A stretch of DNA of 64,000 nt from contig JACRDF010000011.1 of the NCBI GenBank assembly GCA_016212925.1, positions 86,474 through 150,473 on the forward strand, given 5' to 3'. This document shows, piece after piece, positions 27,481 to 34,926 of the stretch; positions within the stretch are counted from its first letter, which is position 1; each line of letters opens with the position of its first letter. The translations under genes and the position numbers were made by a program. The stretch is from Desulfomonile tiedjei. GTDB lineage: Bacteria; Desulfobacterota; Desulfomonilia; Desulfomonilales; Desulfomonilaceae. A model generated the notes under the pieces. That model searched no databases, was not told where the DNA came from, and saw only the letters and a list, made by a program, of their open reading frames with translations.

Positions 27481-27849
27481 TCAAGTGAGTCGTTCCGCGG
27501 AGGCACTATGTTTGTTCAAAACGGCCCCTCCTCCACTATGGAGAAGTTCCCTCATAGCTTTCACAGCTTCCTCGTTAACCCAGCATTCAATGTTCTTTCC
27601 GCGGCGTTCCACCACAATTATGCCTGCCTGGCGAAGCTCCTTGATGTGGTGAGAAACCGTGGAAGGAGCGATGTTCAACTCTTCTCCCAACTCGCCGACG
27701 TACCGCCGGGCCTCTTCGACTGTGCTTCAGGTTGTTCCGGGCGGGCAAACCGCGAGGAGGCGCAAGAAGATAGCAAGTCGATGAGGATTCGAGAGGGCTT
27801 TGAACATTTCGGCGTACCGAGCCATTTCTTTTATTCGATTGTTTGACAT
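27481..27849 (-). CDS. ArsR-family transcriptional regulator with probable selenocysteine at residue 41
   Basis: If the in-frame TGA at 27729-27727 is read as Sec, this is a complete 122-residue winged-helix ArsR/SmtB regulator. It has the N-terminal helix MFKALSNPHRLAIFLRLL, then CPPGTT-Sec-STVEEARRYVGELGE, the recognition helix APSTVSHHIKELRQAG and the wing VVERRGKNIECWV. Sequence on both sides of the TGA is in one frame and both halves are typical of the family, which in homologues has Cys at the TGA site as far as I recall. A SECIS-like hairpin follows. The alternative is a recent nonsense mutation. Promoter and operator overlap the ATG. Confidence 0.7.
27694..27711 (-). promoter_or_regulatory. 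SECIS-like hairpin in the arsR-type gene
   Basis: On the minus strand, GCC-(C)-GGC pairs with GTC-GGC (one G-U pair and one bulged C) around the 5-nt loop GGTAC. The loop begins 22 nt after the TGA, within the distance expected for bacterial SECIS elements, and its first bases are GG, as required. Identified by eye, with no folding energy computed. Confidence 0.55.
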
Positions 27850-27884
27850 ATTTCGAATTATAGATGTTTGCCCCCCCTTGTCAA
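27848..27884 (-). promoter_or_regulatory. Consensus promoter with overlapping ArsR-type operator
   Basis: On the minus strand, a perfect TTGACA (27884-27879) and a perfect TATAAT (27862-27857) are 16 bp apart. The palindrome ATAnTTCGAAnTAT (27848-27861) covers the -10 box, the expected start site and the first base pairs of the ATG at 27849. Bound repressor would block RNA polymerase, and the transcript would be leaderless or nearly so. Confidence 0.7.
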
Positions 27885-28076
27885 GTTCTTTTTTTGTTCA
27901 CGCCGGCAAACGCCCCGGAAGATTGTGGTTGTTTGAGGTATTCCGAGTGCCAATTTTTTTGTCCCAATGGGGGGTTGGCCGATGTAGGGGCAGGCCTCGT
28001 GCCTGCCCTAGGTCCAACGAGACGCAAGGACAAGGGCGGACGCGGGGTCCGCCCCTACCGAACTCGGTGCTTCTCT

Positions 28077-28416
28077 TATAGTAGTTCTCAAAATTAATCG
28101 CGAAAATAGTTATCACCGGTATCTTTCCCCTGAAGGGGGAGTACGGTGGGTAGCCACGGGTGAAACCCGTGGTACGAAGCGCCAATAATTAGTCTTTTCG
28201 CGACCCTGAAGGGGCCGACCCCTCCGGGGCCGGTCTGGTGATTGATGGGGGCTTTTTCCCTGGGTTTCACCCAGGGCTACCCACAGTATTCCCCTTCGGG
28301 GAATACCGGATGCAGGGACGGCGTGCTGGAACTTACGTCCCATCGACTGGCATGCCACTGCCAATCGCTTTACGCAGTGTGATTTGATTCCGACAGAACT
28401 TTCGAGAATGGCTATA
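28077..28416 (+). mobile_element. MITE-like element, family B, long copy
   Basis: This non-coding element of about 340 bp has terminal inverted repeats: the left end is TATAGTAGTTCTCAAAA and the right end, read inward, TATAGCCATTCTCGAAA. Its interior contains further palindromes (CCACGGGTGAAACCCGTGG, GGGTTTCACCCAGGG and CCCCTTCGGGG). A 108-bp relative lies at 31839-31946. The ends resemble family A, suggesting common descent and a shared transposase. Confidence 0.65.
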
Positions 28417-28507
28417 ATCCTAGTTCCGGAGGCTTTCCCTCCGACAGTCACGCCTTTCAGGTGCGTGTGTTGCCTGGCAGTGTCCGGGCAGAGCCCGGAC
28501 GGCATGG

Positions 28508-28531
28508 GTTCCCAGGCGGAGCCTGGGAACC
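28508..28531 (+). repeat. GTTCCCAGGC palindrome, copy 1
   Basis: GTTCCCAGGC and GCCTGGGAAC pair around GGAG, forming a 10-bp stem. It is identical to 28854-28877, and both are followed by CAGA-AAACCGG. Confidence 0.8.
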
Positions 28532-28703
28532 AGACAAACCGGTGGATGAAATTCAAGGAAAAACCTTTGCTTGGGAATGATTTCCAGCTGTGAGGTAATT
28601 CCCCTGGGACCGGCAGGGACGCAGGCCCCTACCGTAGCAAGCCCAGCCGGCCTCTGTTTTTGTAACATTGCGTGGTCAAACAATTAACATTCGACCCAAT
28701 CAT

Positions 28704-28740
28704 GCACGGACCTGGCCAAGCTCAGGTCCGTGGCACCCAC
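28704..28740 (-). repeat. Dispersed GACCTGG palindrome repeat, inverted copy
   Basis: Read on the minus strand it starts GTGGGTGCCACGGACCTG and ends CCAGGTCCGTGC. It faces the direct copy at 28761 across 20 bp. Confidence 0.7.
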
Positions 28741-28760
28741 AGAGCGAAGGTGATGCAATC

Positions 28761-28799
28761 TTGGGTGCCACTGACCTGGGGGGGCACCAGGTCAGTGCG
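28761..28799 (+). repeat. Dispersed GACCTGG palindrome repeat, copy 4
   Basis: TTGGGTGCCACTGACCTGG then CACCAGGTCAGTGCGG, matching the copy at 21228 apart from the loop. Confidence 0.7.
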
Positions 28800-28853
28800 G
28801 ATTTTGCTTCCACCTGTCTTTCACTGTTTGAAAGCGAACTAGTATAAATCCTC

Positions 28854-28877
28854 GTTCCCAGGCGGAGCCTGGGAACC
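28854..28877 (+). repeat. GTTCCCAGGC palindrome, copy 2
   Basis: Identical to 28508-28531. It lies about 75 bp past the end of the CoA ligase gene, in the position of a terminator for that minus-strand gene. Confidence 0.8.
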
Positions 28878-28952
28878 AGAGAAACCGGGGAACGCCTTTT
28901 GTGCAAAACAAGGGGCTCCCCGGACGGCTTTTCATCTTTTCCTGTCTTCCAC

Positions 28953-30620
28953 TCAATACGCGCCCTCTGCGACGCCTTTCTTGATAACTTTTTTGTCGAT
29001 TTTTCCGACGCTGGTTTTGGGGATCTGCTCCACCATGAGGAATGAATCCGGGATGCCCCACTTGGAGATCAGGCCTTCCTCAACGTATTTCCCAAGAAAT
29101 GCCTGAAGGTCCGTAGCCGAGAGCGCGGCCCCGTGTTCCGGCTTGGGAACGATCATGGCCAAAGGCCTCTCCCCCCACTTCGCGTCAGGGACGCCGATAA
29201 CAGCGACTTCCGACACGCCGGGGTGTTGGCTGATAAGGCTTTCCAGATGCAGCGAAGAGATCCATTCGCCGCCGGTTTTGATAACGTCCTTCAGCCGATC
29301 GGTTATTTGCAGGTAGCCATTCTCGTCCATGTTCGCGATGTCGCCTGTGTGAAGCCATCCATCGGCCCACAACTCTTCAGACTTTGCCGGTTCCTTGAAG
29401 TAACCTTGTGTCAGCCACGGAGCGCGAACAACAATCTCTCCCGGGGTCTTTCCATCGCGCGGCAAAGTCTCACCGGTCACGACATCCGCGACTCTGATGT
29501 TCACCAGTGGCACAGGGCAGCCTGTTTTGGTCCGGATGTCGAGTTGGCGCTCCATGTCCCAGTCCATCATATTGGGCTTGAGGTTGGCCAGCGTCAGGAT
29601 CGGGCATGTTTCGGACATGCCGTATCCTCCGTATATTTCGATCCCCCTCTCCATCGCGGCTTTTGCCAGCCCCCTCGGCAAGGCTGATCCGCCTATGATC
29701 ACTTTCCAGCCCCGGAGGTCCGCATCTTGCGCGGCAGGACTGCTAAGGAGCATGTGCAGGATCGTGGGAACGCAATGAGAGAAGGTTACTTTCTCTGTCA
29801 CGAGGAGCTTTAAGAGCATCGCGGGCTCATATCTTCCCGGATACACGCTCTTTGCTCCCAAAACCGTGGCAACGTAAGGAACTCCCCACGCATGCACGTG
29901 GAACATTGGAGTGATGGGCATATAAACATCCGCGGACTGAAAGCGGCCCGGCGCAGTGAATGCAGAGGTCCCCACGGCAGCTCCCAGCGTGTGTAACACC
30001 AATTGCCTATGGCTGTAGTAAACCCCTTTGGGGTCACCTGTCGTGCCCGTAGTGTAGAAAGTGGTGGCCTGGGTGTCCTCGTCAAACTCCTGGAAATCGA
30101 ATGAATCCGAAGCCTGCGCCAGTAGCTCTTCGTACTCTCCAGCTAACGGCAACGCGGTCGTGGGTTTTTCCGGACCTTCCTGGAGGAGGACGTATTTCTT
30201 CACGGTGGGCAATTTGTCTGCAAGTCCCTCCATCACCGGCAGAAAATCCTCATGGACAAGGACCATGTCGTCTTCCGCGTGGTTCATCGTAAAAAGTATT
30301 TGGTCAGGTGAGAGCCGGATGTTTACCGTATGAAGGATTGCCCCCATCATGGGAATTGCGAAAAAGCATTCCAAGTATCGGTGTGAATCCCAATCCAGAA
30401 CGGCCACGGTGTCTCCCGGACCCACGCCGAGCGCGTTCAGCGCGGACGCCAGCCTGTTGATACGCTTATAAAGGTCTCGGTACGTGTAGCGCATCTGGTC
30501 TCTGTACACGATTTCTTGGTCGGGCGCGTAAAGAATGGGGGTATGCAGCAACTGTTTGACGATCAACGGGTAGTTATACGCTGAGGCCGCTCTTTCTATT
30601 TTTCTGACCTTCTTTTCCAT
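28953..30620 (-). CDS. Fatty-acid/acyl-CoA ligase (AMP-forming)
   Basis: This protein of about 555 residues belongs to the ANL superfamily of acyl-CoA synthetases and activates a carboxylic acid through an acyl-adenylate. The P-loop-like FYTTGTTGDPKGVYYSHR, the GYGMSETCP motif, the ATP-binding DGWLHTGDIAN and the C-terminal catalytic lysine region SVGKIDKKVIKK are all intact. It resembles medium/long-chain ligases. I place the start at ATG 30620, preceded by AAGGAGGGAATCA; the frame extends 14 codons further upstream. It may feed acyl-CoA pools used by the CoA-transferase at 23642. Confidence 0.85.
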   Translation of the reverse strand: MEKKVRKIERAASAYNYPLIVKQLLHTPILYAPDQEIVYRDQMRYTYRDLYKRINRLASALNALGVGPGDTVAVLDWDSHRYLECFFAIPMMGAILHTVNIRLSPDQILFTMNHAEDDMVLVHEDFLPVMEGLADKLPTVKKYVLLQEGPEKPTTALPLAGEYEELLAQASDSFDFQEFDEDTQATTFYTTGTTGDPKGVYYSHRQLVLHTLGAAVGTSAFTAPGRFQSADVYMPITPMFHVHAWGVPYVATVLGAKSVYPGRYEPAMLLKLLVTEKVTFSHCVPTILHMLLSSPAAQDADLRGWKVIIGGSALPRGLAKAAMERGIEIYGGYGMSETCPILTLANLKPNMMDWDMERQLDIRTKTGCPVPLVNIRVADVVTGETLPRDGKTPGEIVVRAPWLTQGYFKEPAKSEELWADGWLHTGDIANMDENGYLQITDRLKDVIKTGGEWISSLHLESLISQHPGVSEVAVIGVPDAKWGERPLAMIVPKPEHGAALSATDLQAFLGKYVEEGLISKWGIPDSFLMVEQIPKTSVGKIDKKVIKKGVAEGAY

Positions 30621-31131
30621 TGATTCCCTCCTTACAAAAACCGGACTGGTTTGGTGAGCCATGAAGAATTCGCAGAATACCAGGGCCGACCCTCAGATTC
30701 AAATATGCGAGGACTTCCGGTTCCCGATTTTTTTGGCGGAGGGCAAGACTCCTGCCGCTCCCACAGATCACGCTTCTCGGACAATCACCTGATTCTTTTA
30801 AGTTAGTTTTGACCAGTCGCCGGGCAAATGGCCCGGGCATTCGTTACAATTTTTTACAGCCTGTAAAAGTAGCCTCCCGGCTAGCATTACCGGCGAGGAA
30901 AACATTCATCCGAAAATGAAGTTTTACTAGGGCCCGGCTTCTGTTATCTTCGATTTGCGGTCGCGGTACAACTTCAGGCTGACTTGCGAGGCGGGCATGG
31001 TGATTGCAGCCTGTGTCTAAAACCGCGGGATTGGCTATTTCCATGAGCGGACTATGGAGAGGAACATCATATTGGCATAGTCCTCGCATCATGGAACTGA
31101 GGCTTAAGGCTTTTTGGACGGAGGGAAACCA
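30621..31131 (+). other. Divergent intergenic region
   Basis: This 511-bp stretch lies between the CoA ligase (minus) and the CBS gene (plus) and should contain both promoters. Frames on the minus strand (30574-30840, 30844-31293) are not credible genes. I saw no RNA gene. Confidence 0.35.
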
Positions 31132-31815
31132 ATGTTGGTCAAGGATTGGATGAGCACGAACGTGATCACTATTGACGTAAAGGCTACTCTGCAGGATGCC
31201 ATTAATATGATGATGGAACACGACATAGGCCTGCTGCCGGTGATGGAAGAAGGAAAGCTGGTCGGCGTGGTCACTGACCGCGACGTGAAACATGCTTCTC
31301 CGTCAGACGCGTGCCTCCTCGATTTTCAAAACATCATGTATCACGTGGCTCGCCTGCAAGTAGGCTCATTCATGAGCCAGAATCCGGTGACGGTTCCGCT
31401 GAATCTCACGATTGAAGAAACCGCGGAAGTCCTGATGCAGCACGATATCTCCGGCGCACCCGTGGTGGACGACGCAGGACATGTGAGAGGAATAATTACA
31501 AAGAACGATCTTTTTGCCGCTCTGATATCCATGACCGGCTTGGCGCAGAAGGGTGTTTCTTTCGGGTTTCAGGTACAGGACAATGCGGGCTCTATTAAGG
31601 CGGTAACCGATGTCATCAGAAAATATGGGGGGCGCCTTGTGAGCATCGTCAGCACATACGAGACCGCGCCGCAAGGATATCGTCAGGTATATGTTCGGGC
31701 CTTCAATTTAGATCGGAACACATTCCCCGAGCTTGTCCAAGAGCTTCAGAAGCTGGCGCAAGTGCTGTACACGGTGGATCATCGCGACAACACGCGGGAG
31801 TTTTTCGCGGCTTGA
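31132..31815 (+). CDS. CBS-pair protein with C-terminal ACT-like domain (AcuB-like)
   Basis: This 227-residue cytoplasmic regulator has two CBS motifs (about 1-60, MLVKDWMSTNVITI to VTDRDVKHA, and about 80-140, FMSQNPVTVPLNL to IITKNDLFA) followed by an ACT-like alpha/beta domain (about 145-215). This order is seen in AcuB-type proteins, which bind adenine nucleotides. GGAGGG precedes the ATG at 31132. The partner enzyme is unknown; the divergent acyl-CoA ligase is an acyl/acetyl-CoA enzyme and so a candidate target. Confidence 0.8.
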   Translation: MLVKDWMSTNVITIDVKATLQDAINMMMEHDIGLLPVMEEGKLVGVVTDRDVKHASPSDACLLDFQNIMYHVARLQVGSFMSQNPVTVPLNLTIEETAEVLMQHDISGAPVVDDAGHVRGIITKNDLFAALISMTGLAQKGVSFGFQVQDNAGSIKAVTDVIRKYGGRLVSIVSTYETAPQGYRQVYVRAFNLDRNTFPELVQELQKLAQVLYTVDHRDNTREFFAA

Positions 31816-31838
31816 TACGGATTCCCGATGGAGAAGGC

Positions 31839-31946
31839 TATAGTGGTTCTTAAAAGTTTTCGCGGAATGAGGTCAGAGTGTTGACCGGGTCAACATGAAG
31901 CCAGCAATGCGATCCTATTCCGACAATACTTTCGAGAATTACTATA
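31839..31946 (+). mobile_element. MITE-like element, family B, short copy
   Basis: This 108-bp element starts TATAGTGGTTCTTAAAAG and ends (read inward) TATAGTAATTCTCGAAAG, each continuing to CGGAAT after some ten bases. It lies between the CBS gene and the end of the selenoprotein gene, 28 bp past the latter's stop codon. It may supply a transcription-terminating hairpin to both. Confidence 0.65.
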
Positions 31947-31974
31947 GTCAGGTCCAGACCGATCCCCTTGTTGG

Positions 31975-32478
31975 TCATTTCCCTTGTGGTACGTGGCCGA
32001 CCCCCGATCTTTCTTCAAACTCGTAAAGCTTCTCCACAGCGAACTCAACATATTTCGCGCATTTTTCCTTCCAAATCCCCGAGGCAAGAAACTTCTGGTA
32101 CTGGCCGGGCTCGGAAAAATCCATCCCAACAAGGTCCATGCAGTTGATGTTGCCAAAGCGTTCTCTGAAGCTCTTGACCAGCGCAGCAGCGTAATAGCGT
32201 ATGACAGCTCGCGACTGTTTAGCCTTTTCTTTATCTGCAAGGGAACACCGATGCCTCAGCCCAAGGGATACCGAGGACGCGGACACTGCACCGCACGGCG
32301 CTTGCTGCTGTCCACTAATGCCGCCCATGAAAGGGACGCCGGTCCAGAGGAAATCTTCGTTTTCCAGGCCATATGTCTCCCACATAACTTGCAGGACTGC
32401 CGGCCCTCAATGATAGCCCGCTATCATGAGTTCCGTGACACGGGCCTTTGCTTGATCGAGAGAAATCTTTGTTGGCAT
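31975..32478 (-). CDS. C-GCAxxG-C-C family selenoprotein (Sec at residue 24)
   Basis: Reading the TGA at 32409-32407 as Sec gives a 167-residue C-GCAxxG-C-C protein. The N-terminus reads ITELM-like helix, then GYH-Sec-GPAVLQVMWE, where Cys-type relatives have a G-(F/Y)-H-C-S motif (compare GFHCS in 26884-27456). It continues with FMGGISGQQQAPCGAVSA (C62) and cysteines at 78, 113 and 140. AAAGGAGG lies just before the ATG at 32478, so translation starts upstream of the TGA. A SECIS-like hairpin follows. Selenoprotein members of this family are known; substrate or partner is not. Confidence 0.8.
32372..32386 (-). promoter_or_regulatory. SECIS-like hairpin in the C-GCAxxG-C-C gene
   Basis: TATGT pairs with ACATA around the loop GGGAG, whose first base is G. 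The loop starts 25 nt after the TGA. The stem is short (5 bp) but perfect. Found by eye. Confidence 0.5.
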
Positions 32479-32796
32479 AGTGCACCTCCTTTGTCCGAGA
32501 TAATGCTGCAAACAAGCCGGTTCTTGAACTTAAGGCTTCTAACGGCCACTTAGAAAGACTCTTGGGCTCTGTCAAAACATCCAATCGCCCTTGTACGGTC
32601 GCAGGTAAGAGCGGGGAAACCTTGTTTTCAAGACAGTCAGGTCAATTCTTCCTCAGCCCCTGTCACCCATCCATCATCACCGCATTCTTTGTACATGTCT
32701 ATCGCCCTGCCAAGTGGCTACCCCGTGATAATAATCCTTGATTAGATCCCAACCTCATATTTTGGGGGCGAACCGGCATGGGACACGGCAGCCTAC
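32479..32796 (-). other. Intergenic region upstream of the selenoprotein gene
   Basis: This 318-bp stretch should contain the promoter of the minus-strand selenoprotein gene. A TTGACA occurs near 32570 on that strand with a poor -10 box 17 bp on. Nothing else was identified. Confidence 0.3.
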
Positions 32797-33621
32797 TTAA
32801 GCACCAAGCCCCAGCAGCCGAGCGCCGTTGGACCACAGGATGGCCTCTATGGTTTCCTCACTGTATGGCAGTTCTTGAATCCGTCCGACCTGTGCCCCAA
32901 TAGACGGAATGCCCGGCCAATCGCTGCCGAATACGAACCGGTCGCGGAACTTCTCCAAATGGGGAAAAACCGACGGAAATTGCTTGGGGGGAATCCCGGA
33001 CACGTCGATGTAAGTGTTCTCATGTCGCCTAAGCATCCACTCAGCCTCAGTGTACCAGAACGGTCTCCCTGCATGGCAAATTACGATCTTCATGCGGGGG
33101 AAGCCTTCAGCCACTTCGTCAAGCAGCAGAGGGTTCCCGTAGCGCACCCGTGACCCTTTGAATATCGACGAACCCGTGTGGAACATTACCGGGATCTCGA
33201 GGCCGGCGGCCACCTCGTACGCGGGCAGGAGACGAGGATCGTCCGGGAAAAAGTGCGCGTACGTCGGTATGAGCTTGAGGCCCCGACAGCCGAGCACTTT
33301 TACGCAGTGTTCTGTCTGTTCCGCGGGATCGGGACCGTCGTAAAGACAAATGGACCCGAAGGGAATCAGGCGATCCGCTCCTCTGCAAAACTCGGAAGAG
33401 AATTCATTTGTAACAACGCCCGTGGTCTTGGGGGCATATTCGGAAAGGACCACAGCCTTATCCACTCCTTCACGAGCCAAATATGCCTCGACTCCTTGAG
33501 GGGTGATCTCTTCTGCGAAATCGCGCGTGTATTCCGGATTCTGTTCCGCGAAAAACGACATAACCGACTGGGTCCAGTGATGTCTGGTGCCAACATGAAG
33601 GTGAAAATCTAGTACAGGCAT
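32797..33621 (-). CDS. Amidohydrolase-2 family metal-dependent hydrolase
   Basis: This 274-residue TIM-barrel hydrolase has the N-terminal metal site DFHLHVG, a lysine strand (GLKLIPTYAHFFPDD), the histidine in VMFHTGSS, a later H in VICHAGRPFW and the catalytic Asp region VFGSDWPGIPS. This is the amidohydrolase-2 (ACMSD-like) pattern, used in decarboxylation or hydrolysis of aromatic and carboxylic substrates. The start is ATG 33621; the frame runs further upstream to 34086 but that part is not homologous in character. It is adjacent to, and divergent from, a ferredoxin gene. Confidence 0.75.
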   Translation of the reverse strand: MPVLDFHLHVGTRHHWTQSVMSFFAEQNPEYTRDFAEEITPQGVEAYLAREGVDKAVVLSEYAPKTTGVVTNEFSSEFCRGADRLIPFGSICLYDGPDPAEQTEHCVKVLGCRGLKLIPTYAHFFPDDPRLLPAYEVAAGLEIPVMFHTGSSIFKGSRVRYGNPLLLDEVAEGFPRMKIVICHAGRPFWYTEAEWMLRRHENTYIDVSGIPPKQFPSVFPHLEKFRDRFVFGSDWPGIPSIGAQVGRIQELPYSEETIEAILWSNGARLLGLGA

Positions 33622-33916
33622 TTTCAGCGTGCTTCCGGTGAAGTGCCGCCCTGGATTGAGGCCCTGATGTCCTGTTGATTTGCAGACGGAAGGGACTCGG
33701 GGGGTGAGCTTCAGTATTAATAATGCGGCGACTTTTTTCAAGTGTCCCAAAAACGTAATAACATTCGGTGGTGAGTTCCGGAATAAATACTTGTCCATTT
33801 CCGGAACCAAGTGCCGTTGACGAACATCTATTACTGTAGGGCTGGGTTTGCCCAAAGGCAGATTACCTGAGGGCACGAATATTACGCCATTGTCAAACCC
33901 GGAAGGGAAGATAGAC

Positions 33917-34102
33917 ATGTACATGCCTGTGATAAAGGATGAAAAATGCACGTGTTGTCGCGCGTGTGCGCGTATCTGCCCCAAGAATGTATTCGAGGAG
34001 GATGACAAGGACTTGTGGGTGTGCGACCCTGCACGTTGCACGGGCTGTGAATCCTGCTCCGCTGTCTGTCCTGTGGAAGCCATCAAAGTGGAAGAAATTT
34101 GA
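33917..34102 (+). CDS. Ferredoxin with two [4Fe-4S] clusters
   Basis: This small 61-residue protein carries two intact CxxCxxCxxxCP motifs (CTCCRACARICP and CTGCESCSAVCP), each ligating one [4Fe-4S] cluster. It is a low-potential electron carrier in the cytoplasm. ATG 33917 is preceded by GGAAGGGAAG; a second ATG two codons later is also possible. It lies upstream of the iorAB-like molybdoenzyme genes and might transfer their electrons, though a 320-bp gap separates them. Confidence 0.85.
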   Translation: MYMPVIKDEKCTCCRACARICPKNVFEEDDKDLWVCDPARCTGCESCSAVCPVEAIKVEEI

Positions 34103-34422
34103 AGCCGGTTGGCCTGACGGCGCCAACGCAGTGAGTTTCAACTGTCAGCCCACTCCGCGTCTCGACACCTTGCCGACAGGTTGTATAATATTGAATGGGG
34201 CACTATTGTGCGGTCAGGATCGTTCGAGGCTTAATTGATGAGCATGCTAATTGCTGTTTGCTTCCGGGACGGTATTCTTTCCACATCGCGCTCGTGATGA
34301 TCCTGAGAGAAGCTCCGGGTGTTCCGCTTGGAGAAACCCGAACAATAGTTCGTATACTCTATTCACCGATTTAACCTAATTGTTTGACTGAATTGTACAC
34401 AGCAGAAAAGGAGGGGGAATTC
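34103..34422 (+). other. Intergenic region upstream of the molybdoenzyme genes
   Basis: This 320-bp stretch has an AT-rich end (TATACT at about 34353; ATTTAACCTAATTG) that probably includes the promoter of the following operon. A small palindrome CGAAC-AATA-GTTCG (34339-34352) overlaps it and could be an operator. No gene is seen. Confidence 0.35.
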
Positions 34423-34926
34423 ATGACAGAGAAAACTGAGCAGGGCTTTTCAGAATTGAAGCTTAATGTGAACGGCACCGAGTACATTGTTGCCGTCCAG
34501 CCCGACACACCGCTCCTGTGGGTAATTCGGGAAAACCTTGGCCTTATCGGCACAAAATTCGGGTGCGGGATTTCGGTTTGTGGCGCCTGTACCGTCCATG
34601 TGGATGGGGACGCGGTCCGGTCCTGTGCGACCCCGGTTTCCGATGTTGTGGGGAAAAATATCACCACAATCGAAGGGCTCTCGCCTGACGGGGGTCACCC
34701 CGTGCAGATTGCGTGGATCGAGCAGGAAGTTCCCCAGTGCGGTTACTGCCATTCGGGTCAGATAATGAGCGCCGCGGCCCTCCTGGCGGAGAATCCCACA
34801 CCGACCGACGCGGACATCGACGACGCCATGTCGGACAACCTTTGTCGCTGCGGCACATATCAACGGATTCGTCGCGCGATTCATCGGGCATCGCAATTGA
34901 TGGCTGAGGGAGGGCAGCAAAAATGA
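34423..34926 (+). CDS. iorA: Isoquinoline 1-oxidoreductase-type [2Fe-2S] subunit
   Basis: This 167-residue protein has two [2Fe-2S] domains, as in small subunits of the xanthine oxidase family. The plant-type cluster has C48, C53, C56 ([12 protein letters not shown]) and C68. The helical cluster has C106, C109 (QCGYCHSGQ) and C141, C143 (LCRCGTY). It passes electrons from the molybdenum site to an external acceptor. ATG 34423 follows AAAGGAGG. It ends in an ATGA overlap with the large subunit. The true substrate (N-heterocycle or aldehyde) is not known. Confidence 0.85.
   Translation: MTEKTEQGFSELKLNVNGTEYIVAVQPDTPLLWVIRENLGLIGTKFGCGISVCGACTVHVDGDAVRSCATPVSDVVGKNITTIEGLSPDGGHPVQIAWIEQEVPQCGYCHSGQIMSAAALLAENPTPTDADIDDAMSDNLCRCGTYQRIRRAIHRASQLMAEGGQQK

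Noticed and set aside
27727..27729. The arsR-type gene as a plain pseudogene
   Set aside because: Both flanks are intact and in frame, a hairpin with G-first loop follows at the right distance, the promoter and operator are perfect, and a second gene in the window has the same arrangement. It remains the main alternative.
27334..27846. A 170-codon plus-strand frame across the arsR-type gene
   Set aside because: It is the antisense shadow of the minus-strand regulator and C-GCAxxG-C-C gene, has no family resemblance and no ribosome binding site. It matters because it could hide the TGA-interrupted regulator from gene callers.
30844..31293. A 149-codon minus-strand frame upstream of the CBS gene
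   Set aside because: About half overlaps the well-supported CBS gene in antisense, and its His-rich composition is typical of shadow frames.
33622..34086. N-terminal extension of the amidohydrolase
   Set aside because: The sequence before MPVLDFHLH has no domain character and overlaps the divergent ferredoxin gene on the other strand.
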